A stretch of DNA of 64,000 nt from Rhizobium subbaraonis (GTDB taxonomy: Bacteria; Pseudomonadota; Alphaproteobacteria; Rhizobiales; Rhizobiaceae). Position 1 is the first letter of the stretch. The number at the start of each line of letters is the position of its first letter. The stretch is taken from assembly GCF_900220975.1 (NCBI RefSeq), contig NZ_OBQD01000018.1, positions 33,680-97,679 of the forward strand, read 5' to 3'. The notes beneath the pieces were generated by a model, which worked only from the letters and a program-made list of their open reading frames with translations, searched no databases and was not told the DNA's origin. Of this stretch, positions 1-9,538 are shown one piece after another. The translations under genes and the position numbers were made by a program.

Positions 1-861
1 ATCGATTCCGCCTCGCTCCTCGCCGACCCCCACTTCTTCTTCTCCTTCCGGCACGGCGCGCGCGTGCTTCTGGCGATCTACGACGAGAACCCGGCGCTCG
101 GCGGGCTCTTCTCCTCCCAGCAGCGCTGGCTGATGAGCCATGCCGCCTTTGCGCTCGCCTGCTCGCACGATCCAGAAGAGCCCGCAAGCGGCCTGTACGC
201 CGCGCGCTTCATCAGCGTGGTGCAGGAGCACGCGGTTGCCAGCAAGAACACCGCGGCGGATTTCATTCAGGAACTGCTGGAGCACGGGTTCATCCATGTC
301 GCCCCCGGCCAGGAGGACCGCCGACGCAAGCCCTTGATCCCGAGCGACCTTCCCAGCCAGGCGATGTCGCAATGGCTGGAACTCCATCTGGGCTGCCTCG
401 ACAGCTTCGACGGCGGCAGGCGCGCGGAAACCTACGCGGCCGATCCATCGCTGCTCTCCCGGCTGCAGCCGTGCATCGCCCAGCGCATTCTCACCGACAA
501 CGCGGTCCGCTACCAGGGTCCGACCTTCAACCTGTTCACCTGGGCAAACTTCGGCGGCCTGCTCATGGATCTCTTGATCGGCGCGGTCGATCCCGGCGAG
601 CACGGCGCGGGCCTTCAGGCCGAGCGGATCGCCGCCGGCACCCTTTCCATCAACGAGGTTGCACGCCGGTTCTCGATCTCCCGCACCCATGTCATGCGCC
701 TTTTCAACAAGGCGGCGGAAGCCGGCGATATCGGCTGGAGCGGCAGGCGCGGCGAAAGCGCGGTCTGGATATCGCACCGGCTCCTGCAGGACTACAGCCG
801 ATACCAGGCGGCCAAGCATGCGCTGGTCGACGCGGCGTTTGCAGAAGTGACGGGCGGCTAA
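1..861 (+). CDS. HTH protein of unknown function, 5' end outside the window
   Basis: The reading frame is open from base 1 to the TAA at 859-861 (286 codons), so the true start lies upstream; the GTG at 64 is only the first start-like codon inside the window. The C-terminal third contains a helix-turn-helix-like stretch (NEVARRFSISRTHVMRLFNK, roughly residues 218-237 of the visible part), which suggests a transcriptional regulator in which the fold reads DNA through a MarR/Lrp-like winged helix. The N-terminal part, rich in Leu and aromatic residues, matches no family I recognise. Transcribed toward yqeY (convergent, 103 bp apart). No function is proposed beyond probable DNA binding. Confidence 0.6.
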   Translation: MDSASLLADPHFFFSFRHGARVLLAIYDENPALGGLFSSQQRWLMSHAAFALACSHDPEEPASGLYAARFISVVQEHAVASKNTAADFIQELLEHGFIHVAPGQEDRRRKPLIPSDLPSQAMSQWLELHLGCLDSFDGGRRAETYAADPSLLSRLQPCIAQRILTDNAVRYQGPTFNLFTWANFGGLLMDLLIGAVDPGEHGAGLQAERIAAGTLSINEVARRFSISRTHVMRLFNKAAEAGDIGWSGRRGESAVWISHRLLQDYSRYQAAKHALVDAAFAEVTGG

Positions 862-964
862 AACAATGCCGGCAACGCGCCAGGTGAAGGCCGGCAGGCA
901 CAGACGAACAACGCCGCGAGCAGGCTCGCGGCGTCCGATTCCTCTGTCACAATACAGACAGCGC

Positions 965-1414
965 CTACTTCAGCAGATCCTTCACGACGCCGGACGCCTT
1001 GGCGAAATCCATCTGTCCGGGATAGCGCTCCTTCAGGGCGTTCATGCACTTGCCCATGTCGCGCACCCCCTGCGCGCCGGTGTCACGCACGACGTCGGCA
1101 CAAAGCGACCTGACCTTGTCCTCCGACAGCTGCGCCGGCAGGAAGCCGTTGATCACTGTGATTTCCTCGCGCTCGTGCGCGGCAAGCTCGGGACGTCCGT
1201 TCTCTTCGTAGATCCGCGCCGATTCCTCGCGCTGCTTGATCATCTTCGCCAGGATCTGGCGGATACCGTCGTCATCGACGGGATCCTTGCCGGCTCCACG
1301 GTTGGCGATGTCGCGATCCTTGATCGCGGCCTGGATCAACCGCACCGTCGAGGTACGGCGCGTATCCTTTTTCTTCAGCGAATCCTTGAGGCATTCTGCG
1401 AGTTGCTCGCGCAT
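965..1414 (-). CDS. yqeY: GatB/YqeY domain protein
   Basis: A 149-residue protein that is the usual length of free-standing YqeY proteins. It opens MREQLAECLKDSLKKKDTRR and contains the family features of an N-terminal helical part (AIKDRDIANR) and a C-terminal GatB-tail-like part with GFLPAQLSEDKV and the ending MDFAKASGVVKDLL. YqeY resembles the tail domain of the GatB subunit of tRNA amidotransferase; its own role in the cell is not settled. It is divergent from carA with 328 bp between the two starts, an arrangement common in rhizobia. Start chosen at ATG 1414, which gives the family length. Confidence 0.9.
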   Translation of the reverse strand: MREQLAECLKDSLKKKDTRRTSTVRLIQAAIKDRDIANRGAGKDPVDDDGIRQILAKMIKQREESARIYEENGRPELAAHEREEITVINGFLPAQLSEDKVRSLCADVVRDTGAQGVRDMGKCMNALKERYPGQMDFAKASGVVKDLLK

Positions 1415-1533
1415 TGTCCTTACTCCGACGGACCCAATCGCCGCCGGCCGGGGCGGATCGGATTACGTCCATGTTTTGCGTTTCTTCGTGCGCTCTCATA
1501 GACCGGTACGGCCGTCGCAATCAAATCGATTGC

Positions 1534-1562
1534 TTAACACCTTGATTTTGCCGGACTATAAA
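1534..1562 (+). promoter_or_regulatory. candidate sigma-70 promoter of carA, within a 328-bp gene-free stretch
   Basis: TTAACA (1534-1539) and TATAAA (1557-1562) are separated by 17 bp, the best -35/-10 pair in the 1415-1742 interval between yqeY and carA. Transcription from here would give carA a leader of about 175 nt. No credible leader ORF, riboswitch or pyrimidine attenuator was recognised in that leader; the rest of the interval must also hold the yqeY promoter on the other strand, which I could not place. Confidence 0.45.
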
Positions 1563-1742
1563 TCCGGCCAATCCACAGCGTTCCGGTTGACCCGGCCATG
1601 TGCTTTGTCTATTTTCCGGCACCTGCACGAAATTTGCATGTGGTGGCTTGCCGCGGAACCTCCGCGCGCCCACGTTTGCGACATTAAATGGCGGCTGACC
1701 CATCGCCTTTCAAGGCGAACGGCAAGGCGCGCCGGAAAAGGG

Positions 1743-2957
1743 ATGACCATGACCTCGACTGCCCCCTGGACCACCGAAAAGCCGACTGCGCTGCTCGTTC
1801 TCGCCGATGGCACCGTGATCGAAGGCAAGGGCATCGGTGCAACCGGAAAGGTTCAGGCCGAGGTCTGCTTCAACACGGCGCTGACCGGCTACGAGGAAAT
1901 CCTCACCGACCCCTCCTACCTCGGCCAGATCGTCACTTTCACCTTCCCCCACATCGGCAATGTCGGCACCAACGACGAAGACATCGAAGACCTGACCCCC
2001 GCCGCCCGCCACGGTGCTGTCGGCGTGATCTTCAAGGCCGATATCACCGACCCGTCGAACTACCGCGCCGCCAAGCACCTGGACCAGTGGCTGAAGGCGC
2101 GCGGCATCATCGGACTGTGCGGCATCGACACCCGCGCGCTCACCGCCTGGATCCGCGAACACGGCGCACCGAATGCCGTCATCGCCCATGACCCTGCCGG
2201 CGTCTTCGACATCGAGACGCTGAAAGCCGAAGCAAAGGCCTGGAGCGGGCTCGAAGGCCTCGACCTCGCCAAGGTCGCCTCGTCCGGTCAGTCCTCGCGC
2301 TGGAGCCAGGAACCGTGGGTCTGGAACGAAGGGTTCGAGGAACTCGCCGAGAGCGAGGCGAAGTACCATATCGTTGCGCTGGACTTCGGCGTGAAGCGCA
2401 ACATCCTTCGCCTCTTCGCAGGCCTCGGCTGCAAGGTCACCGTGATGCCGGCGACCTCCAGCACCGAAGAAGTGCTGGCCCAGCAGCCGGACGGCATCTT
2501 CCTGTCGAACGGCCCCGGCGATCCGGCGGCAACCGGCGAGTACGCGGTCCCGGTTATCCAGGACCTGATCAAGACCGGCATCCCGCTGTTCGGCATCTGC
2601 CTCGGCCACCAGATGCTTGGCCTCGCCGTCGGCGCCAGGACCGAAAAGATGCACCAGGGCCACCATGGCGCCAACCATCCGGTCAAGGACCACACCACCG
2701 GCAAGGTGGAGATCGTGTCGATGAACCACGGCTTCGCCGTCTCCTCCGAAAGCCTGCCCGAAGGCGTCGAGGAAACGCACGTCTCGTTGTTCGACGGCTC
2801 CAACTGCGGCCTGCGTCTTGTCGGCAGGCCGGTCTTCTCGGTCCAGCATCACCCCGAGGCCTCACCCGGCCCGCAGGACAGCCACTACCTCTTCCGCCGC
2901 TTCATCAACCTGGTGCGCGAGAAGAAGGGCGAAGAGGCGATCCCCGAGCGGGCATAA
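1743..2957 (+). CDS. carA: carbamoyl-phosphate synthase small chain (glutaminase subunit)
   Basis: A 404-residue CarA. It hydrolyses glutamine and channels ammonia to CarB for carbamoyl phosphate, feeding pyrimidine and arginine synthesis in the cytoplasm. The N-terminal CPSase domain (ALTGYEEILTDPSY, GIDTRALT) is followed by a class I glutamine amidotransferase domain with the nucleophile elbow GICLGHQ (Cys about residue 286) and the His/Glu pair in VQHHPEASPGP. The frame is open further upstream, but ATG 1743 (MTMTSTAPWTTEK) begins just before conserved sequence. Its partner carB lies about 11 kb downstream rather than adjacent, which is normal for rhizobia. Confidence 0.97.
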   Translation: MTMTSTAPWTTEKPTALLVLADGTVIEGKGIGATGKVQAEVCFNTALTGYEEILTDPSYLGQIVTFTFPHIGNVGTNDEDIEDLTPAARHGAVGVIFKADITDPSNYRAAKHLDQWLKARGIIGLCGIDTRALTAWIREHGAPNAVIAHDPAGVFDIETLKAEAKAWSGLEGLDLAKVASSGQSSRWSQEPWVWNEGFEELAESEAKYHIVALDFGVKRNILRLFAGLGCKVTVMPATSSTEEVLAQQPDGIFLSNGPGDPAATGEYAVPVIQDLIKTGIPLFGICLGHQMLGLAVGARTEKMHQGHHGANHPVKDHTTGKVEIVSMNHGFAVSSESLPEGVEETHVSLFDGSNCGLRLVGRPVFSVQHHPEASPGPQDSHYLFRRFINLVREKKGEEAIPERA

Positions 2958-2979
2958 GCCTGCAGCGGAAAGGAACTAC

Positions 2980-3014
2980 AAAGGCCTGGACGCAGATCGC
3001 GTTCCGGGCCTTTT
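2980..3014. terminator. bidirectional intrinsic terminator between carA and the MATE gene
   Basis: AAAGGCCTGGA (2980-2990) pairs with TCCGGGCCTTT (3003-3013) with one G-U wobble, and T or A runs lie at both outer ends. It sits between two convergent genes, so it can serve both. Confidence 0.7.
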
Positions 3015-3056
3015 CCGTCTGCTCCTCCACCTCGAAAGCTAACGCTGCGGCCTGGC

Positions 3057-4442
3057 TCACGACGCCGCGGACTGCCCTTCCCGCCGCAGCAGCACGTAGT
3101 AGCGCCAGCACAGCATCACGGCCGCGGCCGCAAGGCCGCCGAGGAAGCCGAACCACACGCCGATCCCGCCGAACCCGAGCGGGAAGGCAAAAAGTAAGGC
3201 GCATCCAAACCCGATCGGCCAGTAGGCGATCATCGCCAGCACCATCGGCACGCGCGTATCCTTCAGGCCACGCAGGAGGCCCGCCGCAATCGCCTGCAGT
3301 CCGTCGACCAGCTGGAAGATGCCAGCGATGATGACGAGCGGCCCGGCATAGGCCAGCACGGCCGCAGCCTCGCTGGAATGACGGTCGAGGAAGATGCCGG
3401 CAAGCTGCACGGGCGCGATCGCAAAAAGCGCGGTGCCGGTGATGGCAATGGCCGTGGCGACGACGAGGACCGCAATCGAGGCACGCACCACGCCTAAATG
3501 ATCGTTGCGCCCGTGCGCCACGCCCACCCGCACGGTCGCGGCCTGCGCCAGCCCGTAGGGAAACATGAAGGCGATGGACGCAAGCTGCAGGGCGATCCCG
3601 TGGGCGGCGAGCTCGATCGTTCCGATGGCCCCCATCAGCAGGGAGGCCACCGTGAAGAGGCTCACTTCCGCGATGACGGTGAGGCTGATCGGCAGCCCCA
3701 GATGCAGCACCTCGACGAAGGCCTGCCAGTCCGGGCGCCAGAAACGCACGAACAGCTCGTATCGGCGCAGTTCCGGCCGGCTCTGCACATAGGCGACCAT
3801 CAAGATGAAGGACAGGAGGTTCACCCCAGCTGAGACATAGGCCGCCCCCTTCATGCCGAGGGCCGGCAGGCCGAAGTGACCAAGCACCAGCGCATAGGCG
3901 AAGATGGCGTTGACGACCAGGATGACGAGCGTGATCGTCATGATGATGCCCGCTTTGCCATGCGCACTGACAAGGCCGCGCAGTGTCATGAACAGAAGCG
4001 CCGGCGGCATGCCCCAGTGGGCGATCGCCAGGTACTCGTGCGCAAGTGCGGCCACCTCCGGCTTCTGGTCGGCAAAGAGAAGGATGTCCCCGGCATAGGA
4101 AAAGAGCGGGAAGGTGATGATCGAATAGAGCAGCACCACCCACATCCCCATGCGCACGGAGCGGCGGACGGAGACGACGTCGCCGCGCCCGTAGGCCTGC
4201 GCGACCATCGGAATGACGGCGGTGGCGAAGCCGGAGCCAAAAATGAAGAAGGTGAAGAAGAACTGGCCGGCGAGTACGATCGCCGCCAGATGGGTCGCCC
4301 CCAGCCGGCCGAGAATGACCACATCCGTCGTATGGATGCCGAGTTGGGCGAGCTGCGCCCCGATCAGCGGAATGCCGAGCGCCAGCGTCGCCCGGAAATG
4401 TGAACCCCAGCTGTTTTCTTCGCGTCTTACGGTCATGTGCAT
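3057..4442 (-). CDS. MATE family multidrug efflux protein (NorM type)
   Basis: A 461-residue inner-membrane protein with about 12 hydrophobic segments and MATE-like sequence near the start (TLALGIPLIGAQLAQLGIHT, TDVVILGRLGATHLAA) and a second repeat half beginning around LGLPISLTVIAEVSLF. MATE proteins export cationic drugs or metabolites using a Na+ or H+ gradient. The frame is open upstream to 4817, but ATG 4442 (MHMTVRREEN) is preceded by AAAGGCGG and gives the family length. It converges with carA. Substrate unknown; the LysR gene upstream on the same strand is not obviously linked to it. Confidence 0.88.
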   Translation of the reverse strand: MHMTVRREENSWGSHFRATLALGIPLIGAQLAQLGIHTTDVVILGRLGATHLAAIVLAGQFFFTFFIFGSGFATAVIPMVAQAYGRGDVVSVRRSVRMGMWVVLLYSIITFPLFSYAGDILLFADQKPEVAALAHEYLAIAHWGMPPALLFMTLRGLVSAHGKAGIIMTITLVILVVNAIFAYALVLGHFGLPALGMKGAAYVSAGVNLLSFILMVAYVQSRPELRRYELFVRFWRPDWQAFVEVLHLGLPISLTVIAEVSLFTVASLLMGAIGTIELAAHGIALQLASIAFMFPYGLAQAATVRVGVAHGRNDHLGVVRASIAVLVVATAIAITGTALFAIAPVQLAGIFLDRHSSEAAAVLAYAGPLVIIAGIFQLVDGLQAIAAGLLRGLKDTRVPMVLAMIAYWPIGFGCALLFAFPLGFGGIGVWFGFLGGLAAAAVMLCWRYYVLLRREGQSAAS

Positions 4443-4605
4443 CGAACGTCCGCCTTTCGGCTGCTTCGGACCACAACGCGCAGCTGCAATCAATCGAATA
4501 GAATTGATGCATCCAACAAAATTGCGAATTTGGCGCCAAACGAGACGATTTTGCCGAGATTTCGCGCCGAGATCGTCGGAAAGCGACGCAATACGGCTCA
4601 AGACT

Positions 4606-5511
4606 TCACTCGGTACCGCGCCGCTCGCTCTTGATGAAATCGACGAAAGCCCTGAGCGGTGCCGGCATGTGCCGGCGTCCGGCATAATAGAGGAACGGCC
4701 CGGAAAATTCCGGCGACCAGTCTTCCAGTATCCGAACAAGCGCACCGGAACCCAGCGCGGGAGCCAGCGCCTCCTCGAACGTGTGCACGATGCCGAGGCC
4801 GGCGATGGCAGCCGCAAGCTCCATGTCGAGCGCGTTGGCGACGAGCGGCCCGGACGGGCTGATCGTCACCGACTGGCCTTCGCGCTCGAACTCCCACGGC
4901 AGCGCGTGGCCGCTGGTGAAGCAGTGGCGGATACATTCGTGCGCAAGCAGTTCCTCCGGGTGCGACGGGATGCCGCTCCCCTCGAGATAGACCGGCGAAG
5001 CGGCCGTGACGTAGCGCTGGCGGCGCGGGCCGATCGCAATCGCGATCATGTCGCGCTCCAGCCGCTCGTCATAGCGGATGCCGGCGTCGTAGCCGGCCGC
5101 AAGAACGTCGATGAAGCTGTCTTCCGCCACGATTTCGAGCGTGATTTTCGGATAGGCCTTGAGAAAGCGCGTGGCGATGCCCGGCAACACGGCGCGGGCG
5201 ACGATCGTCGGCACGTTCAGGCGAACGGTGCCGGCGGGGCTGTCGCGCGAGCTTTCCAGTTGGTCGAGTGCGGTCGAAATCTCGCCGAGCGCGGGAGCAA
5301 GGCGCTCCATCAGCCGCAAGCCGGCATCGGTCGGCGTAACGCTGCGGGTCGTCCGGTTGAGAAGGCGCAACCCGAGCCGCTCTTCCAGGCGCCGCAGCGC
5401 TGCGCTCAGCGCCGACGGGGAAACGCCGCGCCGGCGCGCGGCAGCACGAAAGCTGCGTTCCCGCGCGACGGCCACGAAGGCATCGAGTTCACCCAGCGGC
5501 AGATCGTCCAT
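4606..5511 (-). CDS. LysR family transcriptional regulator
   Basis: A 301-residue LysR-type regulator: N-terminal winged helix (LGELDAFVAVARERSFRAAA, SPSALSAALRRLEERLGLRL, residues 7-55) and a LysR substrate domain from about residue 90, with the crg-like subfamily wording GYDAGIRYDERLERDMIAIAIGP. It is divergent from an aldo/keto reductase 100 bp away, the classic layout for a LysR gene controlling its neighbour. The start codon overlaps the imperfect dyad TTGT-N12-ACAA (5511-5530), a possible binding site, which would imply autoregulation. Inducer unknown. Confidence 0.9.
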   Translation of the reverse strand: MDDLPLGELDAFVAVARERSFRAAARRRGVSPSALSAALRRLEERLGLRLLNRTTRSVTPTDAGLRLMERLAPALGEISTALDQLESSRDSPAGTVRLNVPTIVARAVLPGIATRFLKAYPKITLEIVAEDSFIDVLAAGYDAGIRYDERLERDMIAIAIGPRRQRYVTAASPVYLEGSGIPSHPEELLAHECIRHCFTSGHALPWEFEREGQSVTISPSGPLVANALDMELAAAIAGLGIVHTFEEALAPALGSGALVRILEDWSPEFSGPFLYYAGRRHMPAPLRAFVDFIKSERRGTE

Positions 5512-5611
5512 TGTGCAAAATTCCGTACAAGCTGTTTAGCAAAGACCGGATTATCGCACAAAGCCATCCGCAGTAGAACCGATAGCGACGACGAAGCAAA
5601 GGAGAAACACC

Positions 5612-6613
5612 ATGAAGACCTATCGTCTCGGCAAGACAGGACCCGAAGTATCCGCTCTCGGACTGGGCTGCATGGGCATGTCCGGCATGTACGGGCCGGC
5701 CGATCGCGCCGAAAGCATCGCCACGATCCATGCGGCCCTCGATGCAGGGATCACGCTTCTGGATACCGGCGATTTCTATGGAATGGGCCACAACGAGATG
5801 CTCATAGGCGAGGCGCTGAAGGGCCGCGCCCGCGATCGGGCGATCATCAGCGTCAAGTTCGGCGCCCTGCGCGACCCGGCGGGCAACTGGAACGGCTACG
5901 ATTCCCGCCCGGCCGCGATCCGCAACTTCGTCGCTTATTCGCTGCAACGGCTCGGCGTCGATCATATCGACATCTACCGCCCTTCCCGCCTCGACCCGAA
6001 CGTACCGATCGAGGACACGATCGGCACCATTGCCGACCTCGTGAAGCAGGGCTACGTGCGCCACATCGGCCTGTCCGAAGTTGGCGCCGAGACGATCCGC
6101 CGCGCCGCCGCAGTGCATCCGATCTCGGACCTGCAGATGGAGTATTCGCTGATCTCGCGCGGCATCGAGGACGAGATCCTGCCCACCTGCCGCGCGCTCG
6201 GCATAGGCATCACGGCCTATGGCGTGCTCTCCCGCGGCCTGATCAGCGGTCACTGGCAGAAGGACACCGCCACCGCGAAGAGCGATTTCCGGACGTTCAG
6301 CCCGCGCTTCCAGGAAGGCAACGTCGAGCGCAACCTGGAACTCGTCGAGGCGCTGCGTTCGATCGCTGGCAACACCTCCGCAACGGTGGCCCAGGTCGCG
6401 ATCGCCTGGGTGGCAGCGCAGGGCCAGGACATTGTCCCCCTCGTCGGCGCAAGGCGGAGGGACCGCCTCGAGGAAGCCCTCGGCGCACTAGCGCTCACGC
6501 TGTCGAAAGACGACCTCGTCGCGATCGAAGAAGCCGTTCCGAAAGGCTCGGCCGCCGGCGCCCGCTATCCCGAGGCGCAACTGGCGCACATGGACAGCGA
6601 GAAGAACCGCTGA
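5612..6613 (+). CDS. aldo/keto reductase with an altered catalytic tetrad
   Basis: A 333-residue TIM-barrel oxidoreductase of the aldo/keto reductase superfamily (NADPH-dependent carbonyl reduction). Visible: the N-terminal hairpin MKTYRLGKTGPEVSALGLGC, the Tyr region DTGDFYGMGHNE, the Lys in SVKFGA, the NADPH-end segment VPLVGARRRDRLEEALGAL. The usual His in the YQxHxxD strand is replaced: here IDIYRPSRLDP. From memory a whole subgroup carries IYRPxRLDP, so this looks like a subfamily trait, not a mutation. SD GGAG lies 9 bp before ATG 5612. Divergent from the LysR gene, its likely regulator. Confidence 0.9.
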   Translation: MKTYRLGKTGPEVSALGLGCMGMSGMYGPADRAESIATIHAALDAGITLLDTGDFYGMGHNEMLIGEALKGRARDRAIISVKFGALRDPAGNWNGYDSRPAAIRNFVAYSLQRLGVDHIDIYRPSRLDPNVPIEDTIGTIADLVKQGYVRHIGLSEVGAETIRRAAAVHPISDLQMEYSLISRGIEDEILPTCRALGIGITAYGVLSRGLISGHWQKDTATAKSDFRTFSPRFQEGNVERNLELVEALRSIAGNTSATVAQVAIAWVAAQGQDIVPLVGARRRDRLEEALGALALTLSKDDLVAIEEAVPKGSAAGARYPEAQLAHMDSEKNR

Positions 6614-6685
6614 AGCAAACCGACTATCCAAGCGAAACGGTGATCCCCGGGGCGGGGGTCGCCGCAAGGCCGACGCATCCTTTCG

Positions 6686-8422
6686 TCAAGCCGCGGCGCG
6701 TCCCGTTTCTTGACCGCCCCGCCCGCCGGCGGCGTAGTCCGACTTCACGGACGATCCGTCTTCGCGCTGGACGGCGCGGCGGTTCAGCTTGAACAAGCTG
6801 ACCAGTTGCGCAAGGGCGTCGGCGCCCTGCGCCAGCGTGCTGCTGATGGCCGTCGTCCGGGCGCTCATGGCAGCGTTCTGCTGCGTCATCTGGTCGAGCC
6901 GGTTGACGGCCTTGCTGATGTCGTTGAGACCTGTCGTCTGTTCGTCGGCAGCCTTGGCGATGTTGTCGACATTGCCGTCGATATCCTTCACCAGCACGTC
7001 GATTTGCTTCAGTGCCTCGCCGGTCTTGCCGACCAGTCTCACGCCTTCCAGAACGCCCGCACCCGAGTTGTTGATCAGCGTCTTGATTTCCTTTGCAGCG
7101 TTTGCGGAGCGTTGGGCAAGCTCGCGCACTTCCTGAGCGACAACGGCAAATCCCTTGCCCGCATCGCCTGCACGTGCCGCCTCCACACCTGCGTTGAGCG
7201 CCAGGAGATTCGTCTGGAATGCGATCTCGTCGATGACGCCGATGATCTGGCTGATCTCGCGCGAGGCAGTCTCGATGCGCTGCATGGCATCGACCGTCTG
7301 CTGGACGACCTCCGTCGATGCGGCTGTCGATGCCCGCGCCCTCTGGACGAGCTGGCGCGTCTCCTTCGTGTTCTCTGTCGACGAGTGGACAGTCCGGGTG
7401 ATCTCGCCGAGAGCCACGGAAGTCTCCTCGAGGGCCGCTGCCTGCTCGCGGGAGCGCTCAGCCAGAAGCTCGGAGGCCTCGCGGACTTCCCGGCTGCTTC
7501 TGCTGAGGTCTCCTGTCTGGCCCAGCACGTTGACCAGCGTCTTTTGAAACTCGCCGATCGACTTGTTGAAATCCCTTCGCAGCCTTTCGAATTCGCCGAC
7601 GAACGGCTGGTCCAGCGTGATGCGGATATTGCATTGAGAAAGCCGTTCCAGCGCCGCGCCGAGCTCTTCTACCGCATGCATCCGTTCTGTCACGTCGAGC
7701 GCGAACTTGACGACTTTGCACACCCTTCCCTTCTCGTCGATGATCGGATTGTAGGATGCCTGGATGAAGACGCGCCTACCGCCCTTTGCGAGCCTCATGA
7801 ACTGCCCGGTGGAAAACCGCCCCGCCCGAAGCTCTTCCCAGAATTCGCGATATTCCCGCGAAAGTGCATATCCCTCCTCGCAGAACATCGAGTGATGCTG
7901 ACCGACGATTTCCTCCGCGTCGTAGCCGAGCGCTGCCAGGAAGTTCTCGTTGGCCCGAAGAATCCTTCCATCGGGACTGAATTCGATCATGGCTTGCGCC
8001 CGCGAAAGCGCTTCCAGCTTGCCTTCGTCCTCGACGCTCTTGCGCTTGATCGCGGTTATGTCCGTGGCGATCTTGACCACCTTGTAGGGCTTGCCGCGGC
8101 GGAAGACGGGATTGTACGAAGCCTCGATCCAGATCTCCTGGCCGTTCTTCGCCCGGCGCTGGTACTGGCACTGGTCATATTCGCCGCGCGCCAGCTTTGC
8201 CCAGAACGCCCTGTATTCAGGCGAAGCGGCTTCGTCCGCAAGCACGAACATGCTGTGGTGACGGCCGACGATCTCGGACCGCTGATAGCCCAATGCCCTA
8301 CAGAAATTGTCATTCGCCGTCAGGATGTTGCCCGCCAGATCGAACTCGATGATGGCCTGCGACCGGCTCAGGGCCTCAAGCACGGCTAAGGCATCCAGGC
8401 CGAAATTCGGAAAGCGAGACAT
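6686..8422 (-). CDS. soluble methyl-accepting chemotaxis protein with two PAS domains
   Basis: A 578-residue cytoplasmic chemoreceptor: PAS 1 (about residues 10-115, EALSRSQAIIEFDLAGNILT), PAS 2 (about 130-240, EALSRAQAMIEFSPDGRILR), the two being clear duplicates, then the MCP signalling domain with the hairpin tip EIAFQTNLLALNAGVEAARA. There is no transmembrane segment, so it senses an internal signal such as redox state or a PAS-bound cofactor and passes it to CheA/CheW. The frame is open to 8482, but ATG 8422 (MSRFPNFGLDALAVLEAL) follows GGGAG and starts directly at the PAS domain. No chemotaxis genes lie nearby. Confidence 0.92.
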   Translation of the reverse strand: MSRFPNFGLDALAVLEALSRSQAIIEFDLAGNILTANDNFCRALGYQRSEIVGRHHSMFVLADEAASPEYRAFWAKLARGEYDQCQYQRRAKNGQEIWIEASYNPVFRRGKPYKVVKIATDITAIKRKSVEDEGKLEALSRAQAMIEFSPDGRILRANENFLAALGYDAEEIVGQHHSMFCEEGYALSREYREFWEELRAGRFSTGQFMRLAKGGRRVFIQASYNPIIDEKGRVCKVVKFALDVTERMHAVEELGAALERLSQCNIRITLDQPFVGEFERLRRDFNKSIGEFQKTLVNVLGQTGDLSRSSREVREASELLAERSREQAAALEETSVALGEITRTVHSSTENTKETRQLVQRARASTAASTEVVQQTVDAMQRIETASREISQIIGVIDEIAFQTNLLALNAGVEAARAGDAGKGFAVVAQEVRELAQRSANAAKEIKTLINNSGAGVLEGVRLVGKTGEALKQIDVLVKDIDGNVDNIAKAADEQTTGLNDISKAVNRLDQMTQQNAAMSARTTAISSTLAQGADALAQLVSLFKLNRRAVQREDGSSVKSDYAAGGRGGQETGRAAA

Positions 8423-8608
8423 TTTCTTTGGACTCCCACGATAACGAGCGTCTCGGTCGGGGCACCTTCGAGGAAGAGGCATGGCCGCGCGCTGCAGACA
8501 AACTAGTGGGACACCGTTAATTAGCGATTAAGTATATCCTTCAATCCCCTATGTCGGGTTGAGCGGCATTGGCGGGGGCGGTACGGCTGGCCCCCACGCT
8601 CACCGCAA

Positions 8609-9538
8609 TCAGGGATTGGCGACGCGGAAAGTGTCGCAGTCCTGGACGCGGCCGCTGTCGAAGCCGCGCTTGAACCAGCGCATGCGCTGTTCGGCCGTGC
8701 CGTGGTTGAAGCTTTCCGGCACGACATAGCCCTGCATGCGTTTCTGGATAGTGTCGTCGCCGATCTGCACGGCGGCGTTCAGCGCCTCCTGCAGATCGCC
8801 GGTCTCCAGCAGCCCCTTCTGCTCGGTATACTTGCCCCAGATGCCGGCATAGCAATCGGCCTGCAGCTCGACGCGGATCGACATCTGGTTGGCCTCGGCT
8901 TCGCTCATGCTCTGCCGGGCGCGGTTGAACTGCGGCAGGACGCCGGTCAGGTTCTGGACGTGATGGCCGACCTCGTGGGCGACGACGTAGGCCTGGGCGA
9001 AATCACCGGCCGCATCGAAGCGGTTGGCCAGTTCGTCGAAGAAGCTCATGTCCAGATAGACCTTGCGGTCGCCGGGGCAGTAGAACGGTCCGGAAGCCGC
9101 CGAAGCGAAGCCGCAGGCGGACTGGATGCTGCCGGAAAACAGCACGAGCTTCGGCTCCTGATAGTTTTCGCCGCTGGCTTGGAAGATGCCGTTCCAGACG
9201 TCCTCGGTCTCGGCAAGGACCGTCGCCATGAACTGCTTGGTCTCCTCCTGGGCCGGCGAGTTGGAGCGCGTGGCGCTTTCGGTCTGTTCGAAGCCCGGCA
9301 GGTTCGCCTGGCCGCCGCCCTGACCCAGCACCTGCAGCAGGTCGATCCCCATCATCTTGAGGACGAAATAGATCACGACGAGGAAGATGATCGTGCCGAT
9401 GCTCAGGCCGCCGCCGGCCCGGCGCGGCCCGCCGCCCATCGGAATACGGAAGCCGCCGCCACGGCCGAAGCCGCCCGGCCCGCCCGCACCGCGCTGATCC
9501 TCGACGTTGCTGGACTGACGGCGTCCCTTCCACTCCAT
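8609..9538 (-). CDS. ypfJ: neutral zinc metallopeptidase of the YpfJ family
   Basis: A 309-residue protein with a Gly/Arg-rich N-terminus, one transmembrane segment (about residues 43-63, IGTIIFLVVIYFVLKMMG), and the catalytic zinc motif HEVGHH in YVVAHEVGHHVQNLTG. Other family marks are FCPGD-like YCPGDRKVYLDMSFFDEL and LQADCYAGIWG, the downstream acidic ligand region. Membrane-anchored peptidase; substrates of this family are poorly known. It stands alone between the chemoreceptor and nrsF, all on the minus strand. Confidence 0.92.
   Translation of the reverse strand: MEWKGRRQSSNVEDQRGAGGPGGFGRGGGFRIPMGGGPRRAGGGLSIGTIIFLVVIYFVLKMMGIDLLQVLGQGGGQANLPGFEQTESATRSNSPAQEETKQFMATVLAETEDVWNGIFQASGENYQEPKLVLFSGSIQSACGFASAASGPFYCPGDRKVYLDMSFFDELANRFDAAGDFAQAYVVAHEVGHHVQNLTGVLPQFNRARQSMSEAEANQMSIRVELQADCYAGIWGKYTEQKGLLETGDLQEALNAAVQIGDDTIQKRMQGYVVPESFNHGTAEQRMRWFKRGFDSGRVQDCDTFRVANP

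Noticed and set aside
1688..1760. Possible leader ORF in front of carA (ATG 1688)
   Set aside because: No SD, runs hundreds of bases into carA in another frame, and lacks any pyrimidine- or arginine-type leader features.
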